Shown piece after piece: positions 8,322 through 16,012 of a stretch of 22,776 bases of DNA. A program made the position numbers and the translations under genes. Each line of letters begins with the position of its first letter. Positions within the stretch are counted from its first letter, which is position 1. The stretch comes from HB2-32-21 sp040235495. Its GTDB lineage: Bacteria > Pseudomonadota > Gammaproteobacteria > Pseudomonadales > Porticoccaceae. The DNA lies in the NCBI GenBank assembly GCA_040235495.1, contig JBECKV010000176.1:1-22776 (forward strand), in the 5' to 3' direction. The notes under the pieces were generated by a model, which saw only the letters and a list, made by a program, of their open reading frames with translations, did not search any database and was not told where the DNA came from.

Positions 8322-9200
8322 GTGACGCCATGGGCAGACAATATGAAAGATGTAGAAGGCAAGGTAGCGTTTATCACAGGCGGCGCCAGCGGCATGGGCC
8401 TGGGCATGGCCAGGGCCTTTGCCAGGGCCGGTATGAAAGTCATGATCGGCGACATCCAGGCGGAGCCAGCGGAGAAAGCCGCCGCTGAACTCAAGGGTCA
8501 GGGTCTGGACGCCGCCTGCGTCCAGGTGGACGTGAGCAAGTTGGAGTCGGTGCAGGCAGCCGCCCAAAAAACCCTCGAGACCTTTGGCAAGGTGCACGTG
8601 CTCAGTAATAACGCCGGTGTCGCCGTGGGCGGTTACAGCGAGACCTGCAATATGCGCAACTGGAACTGGGTGGTGGACGTCAACCTCTGGGGTGTGGTCC
8701 ACGGCCTGCAAGCCTTTGTGCCAAAAATTCTGGAGCAGGATGAAGGCGGCCACGTCATCAGTACCGCCTCCATGGCCGGCATGGTCGGTCTGCGCGGCGC
8801 CGGTCCCTACAACGCCACCAAATTTGCCGTGGTGGGCATGATGGAAACCTTCGCCGCCGATCACCGCAGGCACAATATCGATGCATCCGTGCTGTGCCCC
8901 GGTATCGTCGCCACCAACATCGGTGACTCGGGCCGCAATCGCCCCGAGGAATATGGCGGCGTGGTCAGACCCAGCGACAAGGATCGCACCTCGGAAATGC
9001 TGGCCCAGGGACTGAATCCGGACATCGTCGGCGACCTCGTCCTCGAAGCCATGCTGGCGGATCAGTTCTACATCTTTACCGATCCCAGCCTCAAACACCT
9101 GATCGAGACCCGCTGCGAGCGCATCATCGCCGGCTATGACTGGGCGGCTAACTGCACGTCGCTGAAAGGCGCCAAACAGGCCGGCGGCCTGCCGGGCTAG
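8322..9200 (+). CDS. Short-chain dehydrogenase/reductase (classical SDR)
   Basis: This is an NAD(P)(H)-dependent alcohol/ketone oxidoreductase with a Rossmann fold, 292 residues, a little longer than the 250 usual for classical SDRs because of a C-terminal extension. All family motifs are present: TGGASGMG at 19-26 for cofactor binding, Asp44 at the end of the second strand (favouring NAD over NADP), NNAG at 96-99, Asn121, catalytic Ser150, and Tyr163 and Lys167 in YNATK. The region ADQFYIFTDPSLKHLIETRC near the end resembles SDRs found in steroid and terpenoid catabolic clusters of gammaproteobacteria and mycobacteria. The substrate is unknown. The start is the GTG chosen by its ribosome binding site. 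A GC-rich hairpin zone follows the stop. Confidence 0.92.
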   Translation: MTPWADNMKDVEGKVAFITGGASGMGLGMARAFARAGMKVMIGDIQAEPAEKAAAELKGQGLDAACVQVDVSKLESVQAAAQKTLETFGKVHVLSNNAGVAVGGYSETCNMRNWNWVVDVNLWGVVHGLQAFVPKILEQDEGGHVISTASMAGMVGLRGAGPYNATKFAVVGMMETFAADHRRHNIDASVLCPGIVATNIGDSGRNRPEEYGGVVRPSDKDRTSEMLAQGLNPDIVGDLVLEAMLADQFYIFTDPSLKHLIETRCERIIAGYDWAANCTSLKGAKQAGGLPG

Positions 9201-9271
9201 GGGTTCTTCGCCCCCTCCCCTTCGTGGTCCCGCCCCTGGCCACAGGCCTGGTCGGGGCGCGCTCCCCGGTC

Positions 9272-9282
9272 GGGGGGGGGGG
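9272..9282. repeat. Poly-G tract (11 G)
   Basis: Eleven consecutive G residues in a non-coding stretch. Such tracts are prone to slippage and to sequencing or assembly error, so the exact length is uncertain. Confidence 0.85.
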
Positions 9283-9405
9283 CGCCATGACCGGTATCGA
9301 CACTACTCCTAACGGCGCCGTTGTCTCGACCTACCGGCGCGCCTGTACCGAAATGGCGGCTTAACCCGGGTAGAACAAGCCGGCGCCGGGCAGGCTAAAG
9401 TCACG

Positions 9406-9435
9406 GTTACCGTTACCGTTACCGTTACCGTTACC
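9406..9435. repeat. Hexamer microsatellite, GTTACC x5
   Basis: Five perfect head-to-tail copies of GTTACC lie about 205 bp after the SDR stop and 211 bp before the LLM start. Copy number is likely to vary between strains. It is too far upstream of the next start to sit in an obvious -35/-10 spacer. Confidence 0.93.
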
Positions 9436-9646
9436 GCCAAGATAGTCTCACCGGCGCCTCGCAACCCGCATCAACCCGCGGCCGCCGCTCCGCCGCGATG
9501 AAACCGGTTTACGCCGGCACCAGGCTGGCGCTTGAACGACATTGATCCTGCCAACGGCCTCGGCGAGGTTTGAGTGATGTTCACCGAGGGCTCGGGAAAT
9601 CGCCATCAGGCTGGACTAGAATCAATGCAAAGCCTGGAGTGCGAAT

Positions 9647-10708
9647 ATGGAATTCGGAATTCAACTAGCGACGTCGTCAGAGGCCTGGAAAGTGGTGCAA
9701 CGGGCAGAGGAACTGGGTTTTACCCACGCCTGGTTTTACGACACCCAGATGCTGTGCGCCGACCCCTTCGTCGCCATGGCCGCCAGCGCCATGAAAACCA
9801 GCAAGATCAGGCTCGCCACCGGCGTGCTCATCCCCTCGAACCGCATTGCGCCGGCCACCGCCTGCGCGCTGGCCTCGCTGAATAAACTGGCGCCGGGACG
9901 CATAGACTTCGGGATCGGCACGGGCTTTACCGGCCGCCGCGCCATGGGGCTGCCGCCGGTCAAGTTACAGGACATGGCCGAATACATTCGCATCGTTCGG
10001 GCGCTACTGGCCAATGAGACCACGGAATGGGAGTTTGAAAATAAACGCCGGAAAATCCGTTTTTTAAACCCGGAGTTTGGACTCATCAATACCGACGACG
10101 AGATTCCGCTACACATTTCCGCCATGGGACCCAAAATCCGTAAACTGACGGCGGAACTGGGCGCGCACTGGATCACCGCCTGCACCGATACCGAGTCGTC
10201 GGTGCAGGTGCTCAGGGAGATGTGCGAGACCTACCGGGCCGAGGGCAAAAATCCCGCTAATTACATCAAAACCGCATTCGCCGCCGGCTGCGTACTGCTT
10301 GCGGGAGAAGCCTGTGACAGTCCCAGAGTAAAAGCCCAGGCCGGGCCTTTCGCCGCGGTTATTCCCCACAATCTGGTTGAAAGCGGGGTGGGGGATTTGA
10401 ATATGCCCGCGGCATCGGAGATGGCCGATTTGATTGGCGCCTATCGCGCGGCTTACGACAGTTACCAACCGGCGGATGCCAAATACCTCTCTGTTCACCG
10501 CGGCCATGCGCTGTTTCTGCGCGAGGAAGAGGAGGCCCTGATAAACGGTAATTTTATCCGCGACGTCACGTTTACCGGCGAGATTGCCGAACTCCGGGAC
10601 CGGCTCCGCGTATTGCGGGACGCCGGCTACGACCGCTGGGCGGTGCAGATCCCGGAGAAATATCCGCAGGCGATCAACGACTGGGCCAGGGTTATCGAGG
10701 ATCTATAG
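9647..10708 (+). CDS. LLM-class flavin-dependent oxidoreductase (luciferase-like)
   Basis: This 353-residue member of the bacterial luciferase-like family uses FMN or F420 for oxidation or reduction of organic substrates. The TIM-barrel starts at once with MEFGIQL. Family blocks follow: AEELGFTHAWFYDTQ (about residues 21-35), TSKIRLATGVLIPSNR (51-66), GRIDFGIGTGF (about 86-96), and a substrate-facing strand PLHISAMGPKIRKL (about 152-165). The C-terminal part ending in RWAVQIPEKY is typical of the subgroup that resembles F420-dependent reductases and monooxygenases. The cofactor cannot be decided from sequence alone. The ATG has GGAG eight bases upstream. It converges with the DUF3859-like gene, with only 34 bp between the stops. 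Confidence 0.88.
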   Translation: MEFGIQLATSSEAWKVVQRAEELGFTHAWFYDTQMLCADPFVAMAASAMKTSKIRLATGVLIPSNRIAPATACALASLNKLAPGRIDFGIGTGFTGRRAMGLPPVKLQDMAEYIRIVRALLANETTEWEFENKRRKIRFLNPEFGLINTDDEIPLHISAMGPKIRKLTAELGAHWITACTDTESSVQVLREMCETYRAEGKNPANYIKTAFAAGCVLLAGEACDSPRVKAQAGPFAAVIPHNLVESGVGDLNMPAASEMADLIGAYRAAYDSYQPADAKYLSVHRGHALFLREEEEALINGNFIRDVTFTGEIAELRDRLRVLRDAGYDRWAVQIPEKYPQAINDWARVIEDL

Positions 10709-10722
10709 CCGAGTCGTATCAC

Positions 10723-10745
10723 TTCAATTAATTCAATTTAATTCA
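10723..10745. repeat. AT-rich 9-10 bp near-tandem repeat at a stop codon
   Basis: TTCAATTAA (10723-10731), TTCAATTTAA (10732-10741) and a partial TTCA reach into the stop codon (complement TCA, 10743-10745) of the minus-strand gene. On the coding strand the TGAATT of the stop is repeated downstream. Confidence 0.7.
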
Positions 10746-11297
10746 GCGGATACCGGTATTTGGATACTCGGTCGGCACCGTGGCCGTTGGCCGATAGGTG
10801 GTGAAGGTGATATTAAAAAGCTCCTCACCCCGGTGGCTAAAGACCAGGGCCCAGTCGCCCTCCACCAGTTCGTAATCTTCATCCAGCGTATAGGTAAAGG
10901 ACACCGTGGGAACCAGCAGTTCGGCGTCAGTGGGTATGCGGCCACTCTGGGTGGTCAACACCTCGCCCGAAGGCAAGATCATGGCGGGATGAATCATGGA
11001 AAAATCGATGAATCGCGTATCGGTCGGCAGTAGCAACAGCAACAACTGAACATTGAAACCATGGCCCTTTACCAGAGGGATGCGCTGGGCTTCCTCGACG
11101 CTGCGTAGTTTGGTATCAACCCAGCGTTTACCGGTTTTGCTATTGGCGTCATCGGCCAGTTCCCCGCCCGTGCGCTGCACATGAGCATGGGTAAAACTCA
11201 CCCCCTCCGCCACCCGGATACGATCAAATTCCGCCCGCGCACCCGTGGCGCCGAGCCACAGCACAAGCATCACGGCCAGATTCACGATGATACGCAT
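10743..11297 (-). CDS. Exported DUF3859-like protein
   Basis: This predicted periplasmic protein has 184 residues. The ATG at 11297 opens a clear signal peptide (MRIIVNLAVMLVLWLGATGARA, cleaved before EFD). The longer frame to 11342 starts with a sequence overlapping a repeat array and is not supported. The mature part is beta-rich, with NVQLLLLLLPTDTRFIDFS in the middle and a terminal EGDWALVFSHRGEELFNITF resembling the end of DUF3859 proteins, which are uncharacterised periplasmic proteins of pseudomonads and relatives. The family assignment is moderate and no function is known. Upstream on the same strand lies a possible small reading frame ending at 11349. Confidence 0.7.
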   Translation of the reverse strand: MRIIVNLAVMLVLWLGATGARAEFDRIRVAEGVSFTHAHVQRTGGELADDANSKTGKRWVDTKLRSVEEAQRIPLVKGHGFNVQLLLLLLPTDTRFIDFSMIHPAMILPSGEVLTTQSGRIPTDAELLVPTVSFTYTLDEDYELVEGDWALVFSHRGEELFNITFTTYRPTATVPTEYPNTGIR

Positions 11298-11335
11298 TGA
11301 TAATTTTCCCGGTATTGCAGACAGTGGCGCAGTGT

Positions 11336-11385
11336 ACTGCATCGCGGGTCACTGCATCGCGGGTGACTGCATCGCGGGTGACTGC
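11336..11385. repeat. 15-bp tandem repeat, three copies plus a partial
   Basis: ACTGCATCGCGGGTC (11336-11350) is followed by two copies of ACTGCATCGCGGGTG (11351-11365, 11366-11380) and ACTGC (11381-11385). The single base difference between units (C or G at the last position) makes, on the minus strand, the difference between a sense codon and a TGA stop. Confidence 0.93.
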
Positions 11386-11546
11386 ATTCGCCCCTCGCCT
11401 TGTTCGCGGCACTTCGCCAGGGCCTGGCGCTGCGCTGGCACGAGTGCGTTGTAGACTTCGAGAACGTTTTTTATGCCACCATCCCCGATCAGCCGATTGC
11501 CGTTTTTGAGTCCATGGTTGCGCTGCCATACCGTCCCGGTCAGCAT
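11349..11546 (-). CDS. Possible small gene (65 aa) ending in a repeat array
   Basis: This is a low-confidence reading frame upstream of the DUF3859-like gene. From an ATG at 11546 (frame open to 11610) it encodes a plausible polar protein with a helical part VLEVYNALVPAQRQALAKC. The last residues are an in-frame repeat (QSPAM twice, then Q and stop) made by the 15-bp array. The Shine-Dalgarno is poor and there is no signal peptide or known domain. It could be a decayed gene or a chance frame. I include it because the region would otherwise be a 470-bp gap and because the array is in phase with it. Confidence 0.3.
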   Translation of the reverse strand: MLTGTVWQRNHGLKNGNRLIGDGGIKNVLEVYNALVPAQRQALAKCREQGEGRMQSPAMQSPAMQ

Positions 11547-11768
11547 CGTCCGTACTTCGTCGGGTGTCGATCCGGCAGGGCTTCGGACAGGCCGGTAGCG
11601 GAGCCGGTATCAACCGGGCGGACGCGGGTACAGTTGCCGACCCGCCTGGCGCTAGGTAGCATCGCGAGATACTGCCCGCGACCTTTCGCCGCGAGTCGAT
11701 CACTTCCAATCAGCAACTCAGCAATAGTAACGGGTGTCCGACGCCTGTTTCAGGAGGTTAACTTCCCC

Positions 11769-12995
11769 ATGACGGCAAAACATATTCTCGACGGTATTAA
11801 AGTACTGGACTTTACCCAGTACCTCGCCGGACCTTCCACCACACGCCTGATGGCCGAGATGGGCGCGGATATTATCAAAGTGGAACGGGCACCATACGGC
11901 GATCCCGTGCGCGCCATCGGCTACATCAAAAACCGGCGTAGCGCCTATTACATACAACAGAATCGCGGCAAAAAAAGTTTGTGTCTCGACTTCAGCAAGC
12001 CGGAAGCGCTCGGGATTCTCAAGGAACTGGTACCCCAGGTGGACATCATCATGGAAAACTACTCGCCTGGCGTGATGGCCAAGCTGGGCCTGGACTGGGA
12101 CACCGTGCACGCCCTGAATCCGGAGTGCATCATGTGCTCGCTGTCGGCCTTCGGCCAGACCGGTCCGCTGTCCTCGCTCTCGGGTTTTGATTACATCGCC
12201 CAGGCCTACGCTGGCGTTACCAGCATGATCGGCGTCAAGGACGGCCCGGCCTACCTGCCCATGCTGGGTCTGGGCGACGTCAATACCGGGGTCCACGCCC
12301 TGGCGGCTATCAACGGCGCCCTGTTCCACCGCGGACGCGGCTATGGCGGGCAGTATCTCGATATCTCACTGTTGGATGCCTACTTCCATTGTCACGAGGT
12401 CAATGTGCAAATGTACAGCGGCAGTGGCGGCGAGAGTGTTCCGACTCGCTCCGGGCAGCATCATTTTGCGGTCGCGCCTCTGGGTCTGTTCAAGGGCAAG
12501 ACCACGCAAATCGTCATCATCGCCCTGGCTAATCAGTGGCAAAATCTGTGTCAGGCGATCGGTCGTCCGGAACTGGCGGAAGACCCGCGTTTTGCCAAAA
12601 ACGACCAGCGGGTGGAGAACATGCAGGAGCTGATCGGCATCATCGAAAGCTGGCTGGCAGCCAATCCCAGCGATGAGGAGTCCATTCGCATCCTGCAGCA
12701 ACATCGCGTGCCGGTCGCACCCATGCTGTCGGTACCCGAGGCCATGGCCCATCCCCATTTGCAGGAACGAAAGACCGTCCGCACCGTCAGCGACCGGGCC
12801 TTTGGTGACGTGGAGATTCCGGGTGTGCCGCTCAGATTTTCTCAATACCCCGACTTTCTGCCCCTGCAGGCCGCCTTCCTCGGCGAAGATAACGACCAGG
12901 TACTCGGCGATGTACTGGGTTACGACAAGGACAAAATCGAGGAACTCAAAAGTTCGGGTGTGCTGGTGGCCAAAGCCGCGCCACCGCCTCCCTGA
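11769..12995 (+). CDS. CaiB/BaiF-family CoA-transferase (class III)
   Basis: This enzyme would move CoA between carboxylic acids, activating a substrate acid in the cytoplasm. The 408-residue length is standard. Family blocks are ILDGIKVLDFTQYLAGP (residues 6-22), LMAEMGADIIKVERAP (27-42), NRGKKSLCLDF (65-74), DIIMENYSPGVM (92-103) and SAFGQTGP (126-133). Asp170 in LGDVNTG corresponds to the catalytic aspartate of formyl-CoA transferase (Asp169). The C-terminal domain with HRVPVAPMLSVPEAM is also typical. The frame is open far upstream, but the ATG at 11769 has AGGAGG upstream and gives the usual N terminus. It precedes the FAS1-like hydratase gene by 170 bp on the same strand, which suggests a shared acyl-CoA pathway. 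The substrate is unknown. The odd proline-rich end (AAPPPP) is probably a harmless tail. Confidence 0.92.
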   Translation: MTAKHILDGIKVLDFTQYLAGPSTTRLMAEMGADIIKVERAPYGDPVRAIGYIKNRRSAYYIQQNRGKKSLCLDFSKPEALGILKELVPQVDIIMENYSPGVMAKLGLDWDTVHALNPECIMCSLSAFGQTGPLSSLSGFDYIAQAYAGVTSMIGVKDGPAYLPMLGLGDVNTGVHALAAINGALFHRGRGYGGQYLDISLLDAYFHCHEVNVQMYSGSGGESVPTRSGQHHFAVAPLGLFKGKTTQIVIIALANQWQNLCQAIGRPELAEDPRFAKNDQRVENMQELIGIIESWLAANPSDEESIRILQQHRVPVAPMLSVPEAMAHPHLQERKTVRTVSDRAFGDVEIPGVPLRFSQYPDFLPLQAAFLGEDNDQVLGDVLGYDKDKIEELKSSGVLVAKAAPPPP

Positions 12996-13107
12996 AGCCG
13001 TAATACCGGGTCGGACATTTGCACTGAACAGGCCCCGGGAACACGCCGAACCACGGGACCCTTTACCCGCGCCGCCGGGCTACCTAAGATACCGGCGGAA
13101 AAAAATT

Positions 13108-13137
13108 GCCTGACTCGTGAGCTTTGTGAGATCAGGC
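13108..13137. promoter_or_regulatory. Inverted repeat before the hydratase gene
   Basis: GCCTGA (13108-13113) and TCAGGC (13132-13137) are separated by 18 bp, ending 28 bp before the ATG at 13166. It could be an operator or a leader hairpin. The arms are short, so chance is possible. Confidence 0.25.
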
Positions 13138-13165
13138 GGCAAACAGACCTTTCAGGGAGTCACTC

Positions 13166-14308
13166 ATGAGCGACACACTCGACCGACGATACAGTGGCAT
13201 TACGGAGCAGGCCCTCGACGACCTGCGCACCCGCGTCAATCATCCGATCACCGATACGGTTGAGCCCTGGTGTTACGAGGCTACGCGCGACAATATCCGC
13301 CACTACGCCCACGGCATCGGCGATGACAACCCCCTCTGGTGCGACCCTGACTATGCCCGCGAAACCAAATACGGCGACATCATTGCCCTGCCGAGCTTTA
13401 TCTTTCCCTGCGATCGGGTCTTCAGCGGTTATGTCGGCGGCCTGCCGGGCGTGCACGCGATGTTTGCCGGCATCGACGTGACCTGGCATAAACACATGAA
13501 ACGCAATGACGAAATTTCCACCGAAGCCGTGTTAAAGGATCTGATTCCCCATGAGACCCGATTCTCGGGTCTGGCCATTCAGCAGATTTACAATGTCAAG
13601 TTTTATAATCAGTTTGGCGACCTCTGCGCCGACGGGGACAGCTGGTGCTTTCGTACCGACCGCGATATTGCCCGCGAACAGGGCACCAAATATCGGGAGC
13701 AAAAAGCCCGCGGCCACAAGGTCTATACCGAGGAGGAGCTGGCGGAAATCAACCACCTTTACGGCACCGAAGAAATTCGCGGCGCCCTGCCCCGCTTCTG
13801 GGAAGACGTCAACGAGGGCGACGTGTTGCGGCGGATGGTCAAGGGACCCATGACCATCACCGGATTCATCGCTTATGCCCAGGGCTGGGGCGGACTTTAT
13901 ATCCGCGCCCACAAGATGGCTTATAAGCTGCAGAAGTCCCACCAGGCTTTGGGTATAAAAAACAAGTACGGGATTCCCGACTGCCCGGAGCGGGTACACT
14001 GGGAGCCGGACTTTGCCTCGGAGGTAGGCGCTCCCGGCGCTTACGACTATGGCCCCGAGCGCTGTTCATGGCTGTCCCACGCAGTCACCAACTGGATGGG
14101 CGACGACGGCTTTTTGCGCAAACTCAAAGCCCGGATTCGCCACCACAATGTCGAAGGTGACACACTCTTTATCGAGGGCAGGGTCAGCCGTAAATTCCGC
14201 GCCGATGACAACAAACCCTGTGTGGAAATCGCCCTCAAAGGCCTCAATCAAAACGATGACCTGTCGATAGAGGGCAGCGCGGAGGTGGAGCTGCCGAGCC
14301 GCGGCTAA
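13166..14308 (+). CDS. FAS1-like / MaoC-type acyl-CoA hydratase-dehydratase
   Basis: This 380-residue double-hotdog protein is of the FAS1-like dehydratase/MaoC group, probably hydrating an enoyl-CoA or dehydrating a hydroxyacyl-CoA. The N-terminal hotdog includes YAHGIGDDNPLWCDPDYA (residues 47-64), the counterpart of the hydratase-2 motif. The aspartate (Asp53/54), Asn55 and Pro56 are kept, but the usual histidine position is Trp58. A second hotdog begins around FWEDVNEGDVLRRMVKGPMT (about 213) and holds a long aromatic-rich region. The C terminus ends normally. The ATG has GGGAG six bases upstream. Following a CoA-transferase, it fits beta-oxidation-like chemistry on an unusual acyl-CoA. 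Whether the altered motif leaves full activity is unknown; the family often departs from the classic motif. Confidence 0.85.
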   Translation: MSDTLDRRYSGITEQALDDLRTRVNHPITDTVEPWCYEATRDNIRHYAHGIGDDNPLWCDPDYARETKYGDIIALPSFIFPCDRVFSGYVGGLPGVHAMFAGIDVTWHKHMKRNDEISTEAVLKDLIPHETRFSGLAIQQIYNVKFYNQFGDLCADGDSWCFRTDRDIAREQGTKYREQKARGHKVYTEEELAEINHLYGTEEIRGALPRFWEDVNEGDVLRRMVKGPMTITGFIAYAQGWGGLYIRAHKMAYKLQKSHQALGIKNKYGIPDCPERVHWEPDFASEVGAPGAYDYGPERCSWLSHAVTNWMGDDGFLRKLKARIRHHNVEGDTLFIEGRVSRKFRADDNKPCVEIALKGLNQNDDLSIEGSAEVELPSRG

Positions 14309-14687
14309 GGGCCGCTTTGCCAGCGCGCTACAAGACGGCGCCGGCTTGTCACGGCATCCGCCGGAGTCCGTTAACACCAGCTGAATGAACGACTCCCGCC
14401 AGCTGTGTTGCCCGACACGGCGGACGAAGGACGCTGTCGTGAGACTATCCAAGTCAATGCTCACGCGGTTGGGCTAAGCAACAGGCAACGCCGTTCTTTT
14501 GCTGAAAAGGGGTTGCTGGTAAAAATAAGGGTTGCTGGTAAAAAAGGGCTTGCAACTAAATATAAAGTTCCCCTGCCCATCGCTTGCCGCCTACTGTGAC
14601 TCACCAAACCAGGTGCATCGTGCTTTGCCTGGAGGCTATTCGGGAGGATGGCGGTATGGCGGCGAGCCGATTGGTCAGGTAAGGGCT
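14309..14687. other. Intergenic region between convergent genes, with a direct repeat
   Basis: No gene here is convincing. A plus-strand frame (14405-14599) runs through it but shows no recognisable protein and includes an out-of-phase duplication. No hairpin with a T-run was seen. A 19-bp-period direct repeat lies at 14510-14544. Confidence 0.5.
14510..14544. repeat. 16-bp direct repeat, period 19
   Basis: GGGTTGCTGGTAAAAA occurs at 14510-14525 and 14529-14544, separated by TAA. It is a probable slippage duplication in non-coding DNA. Confidence 0.92.
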
Positions 14688-15188
14688 TTAAAGAATGTCC
14701 TCGATAAACCAGGCGGAAAAAGCATGCCGACCCGGCAGGTCGGCCTTTTTATAGATCGACGACGCCTGCTGGCGAACGGTCTTCTCGGTCACGCCGCGCA
14801 GGGCCGAAATCTCCTTCAGACTGAAGCCTTTCAATAACAACAGGCCCACCTCCTCTTCGCTTTTGCTCAGGCTCCAGGACTCAAACTGCTCGGAGATGGC
14901 CTCCGATAACTGGCGTTTGGCCACCCTCATCTGTTCGGATTGATGCGACCACCCGGTTCGCATCACTTCGAGTTCCCGTCGCAGTTGTTCCAGCTCGATC
15001 CTGCCGCGTCGCATGCGCAAGGCAAGCCAGGAAAACACCGCCGCCGCGATAACCATGACCGTGAGTTCCTGCAAGAGATGAAATGGCGCCACGCCCTCGG
15101 AAAAATCGGCGGCCAGATCCACGCCACTGGATATAACCACCAGCAGCAGGAAACCCATAATCAAATAATCCGGAGTAATTTTAGTCAT
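14688..15188 (-). CDS. Membrane-anchored LuxR-type transcriptional regulator
   Basis: This 166-residue DNA-binding regulator is tethered to the inner membrane. Two hydrophobic segments (about residues 8-27 and 39-57) open the protein. A charged coiled-coil-like linker follows (RRGRIELEQLRRELEVM onward, about 60-98), then a C-terminal LuxR/GerE helix-turn-helix. The latter is recognisable from SKSEEEVGLLLLKGFSLKEI, GVTEKTVRQQASSIYKKA and the final R-x-AFSAWFIEDIL. There is no receiver or autoinducer domain, so it probably senses through the membrane part. The start at 15188 is preferred to an upstream GTG at 15227; neither has a strong Shine-Dalgarno. It is divergent from the cytochrome b561 gene with a palindrome between, so control of that gene is a reasonable inference. 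Confidence 0.82.
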   Translation of the reverse strand: MTKITPDYLIMGFLLLVVISSGVDLAADFSEGVAPFHLLQELTVMVIAAAVFSWLALRMRRGRIELEQLRRELEVMRTGWSHQSEQMRVAKRQLSEAISEQFESWSLSKSEEEVGLLLLKGFSLKEISALRGVTEKTVRQQASSIYKKADLPGRHAFSAWFIEDIL

Positions 15189-15209
15189 CGCACAAGGTTT
15201 GCCACCACG

Positions 15210-15221
15210 GGACAAATGTCC
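15210..15221. promoter_or_regulatory. Palindrome in the regulator/cytochrome divergent region
   Basis: GGACAAATGTCC is a 12-bp near-perfect palindrome (arms GGACA/TGTCC) between the two divergent starts (15188 minus, 15312 plus). LuxR-type regulators bind palindromes of this size, so it is a candidate operator. Confidence 0.3.
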
Positions 15222-15311
15222 TAACACGCAGCGAATAGGTTATCCGTCCGATGTCGGTATCTGGAGCCAATCCCTATTATGCACACCGGGAAGCAAAAGG
15301 GAGCGCCTGTG

Positions 15312-15968
15312 ATGCATCGGAAAGTTTATGTCTGGGATCGCTTCGTGCGGATTTTCCACTGGTCTCTGGTTGCGTTGTTTTGCGTCAGTTACCTGACCGG
15401 GGAAGAAGAACATTGGCTCCATACCTATTCGGGCTATGCCATCTTCACCCTGATATCGCTGCGCGTGGTGTGGGGTTTTATCGGCAGTAAACACGCCCGC
15501 TTCGCCGATTTTGTCTATTCGCCCGGGGCGATAGCGCGCTATGTCGCAAGCCTGGCGAGCGGTTCTCCAAAACGCTACCTCGGCCATAACCCGGCCGGCG
15601 GGCTTATGGTCATCGCCCTGCTGCTCGCCTTGTATACAACCACCCTGAGCGGGATGAAGCTCTACGCCGTCGAGGAAGGCAAAGGCCCCTTTGCCGGAGA
15701 AATCGCCATCAGCCACCGGGCCTACGCCGGTTCGGACAAGGACGACGATGAAAAACAGCAAAGCAGGGAGCAGGTGGGGGAGGAATACGGCAACGAGGAC
15801 CAGGACCAGGACGAGGAAGCGTTCTGGGAGGAGGTTCACGAAGCTTCGGTGACCGTGCTGCTGTTGCTGGTCGCCACCCATATCGCCGGCGTCCTTTTTG
15901 GCAGCTGGCGGCATAAAGAGAACCTGGTGAAAGCGATGATCACCGGCAACAAGGAAAGCGCCGACTAA
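15312..15968 (+). CDS. Cytochrome b561-type membrane electron carrier
   Basis: This 218-residue di-heme b-type cytochrome of the bacterial b561/Ni-Fe hydrogenase cytochrome b fold passes electrons between the quinone pool and a partner such as a cytochrome c. The start VYVWDRFVRIFHWSL is diagnostic. Candidate haem ligands are His16 and His37 (LHTYSGY) in the first two helices, and His176 and His190 in the last. The block YLGHNPAGGLMVI (about 89-101) is also typical. The ATG at 15312 has GGGAG eight bases upstream; a frame-compatible ATG at 15279 lacks this. The odd feature is a long acidic, glutamine-rich loop at about residues 141-175 (for example KDDDEKQQSREQ and EEYGNEDQDQDEE) before the last helix. 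It may bind a basic partner such as a cytochrome c or metal ions. Confidence 0.9.
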   Translation: MHRKVYVWDRFVRIFHWSLVALFCVSYLTGEEEHWLHTYSGYAIFTLISLRVVWGFIGSKHARFADFVYSPGAIARYVASLASGSPKRYLGHNPAGGLMVIALLLALYTTTLSGMKLYAVEEGKGPFAGEIAISHRAYAGSDKDDDEKQQSREQVGEEYGNEDQDQDEEAFWEEVHEASVTVLLLLVATHIAGVLFGSWRHKENLVKAMITGNKESAD

Positions 15969-16012
15969 ACCACCTGTCGACAACCATCGAGGCAAATAAA
16001 CCGCCGGCTTGT

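Larger units (their letters stand above)
9201..9646. other. Intergenic region with hairpins, a G-tract and a hexamer array
   Basis: I find no gene here. Directly after the SDR stop GGGG/CCCC can pair (9200-9203 with 9211-9214), and CGCCCC (9231-9236) can pair with GGGGCG (9254-9259). A run of eleven G follows (9272-9282). A hexamer array lies at 9406-9435. The last 100 bp presumably hold the promoter of the LLM gene, but I see no convincing -35/-10 pair. Confidence 0.6.

Noticed and set aside
8163..9098. Long minus-strand frame opposite the SDR gene
   Set aside because: Its product is Gly/His/Ala-rich without a domain; the plus strand has every SDR motif and a strong ribosome binding site.
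11400..11768. N-terminal extension of the CoA-transferase frame
   Set aside because: The family starts at the ATG at 11769, which has AGGAGG upstream; the extension is low-complexity and unlike any CaiB protein.
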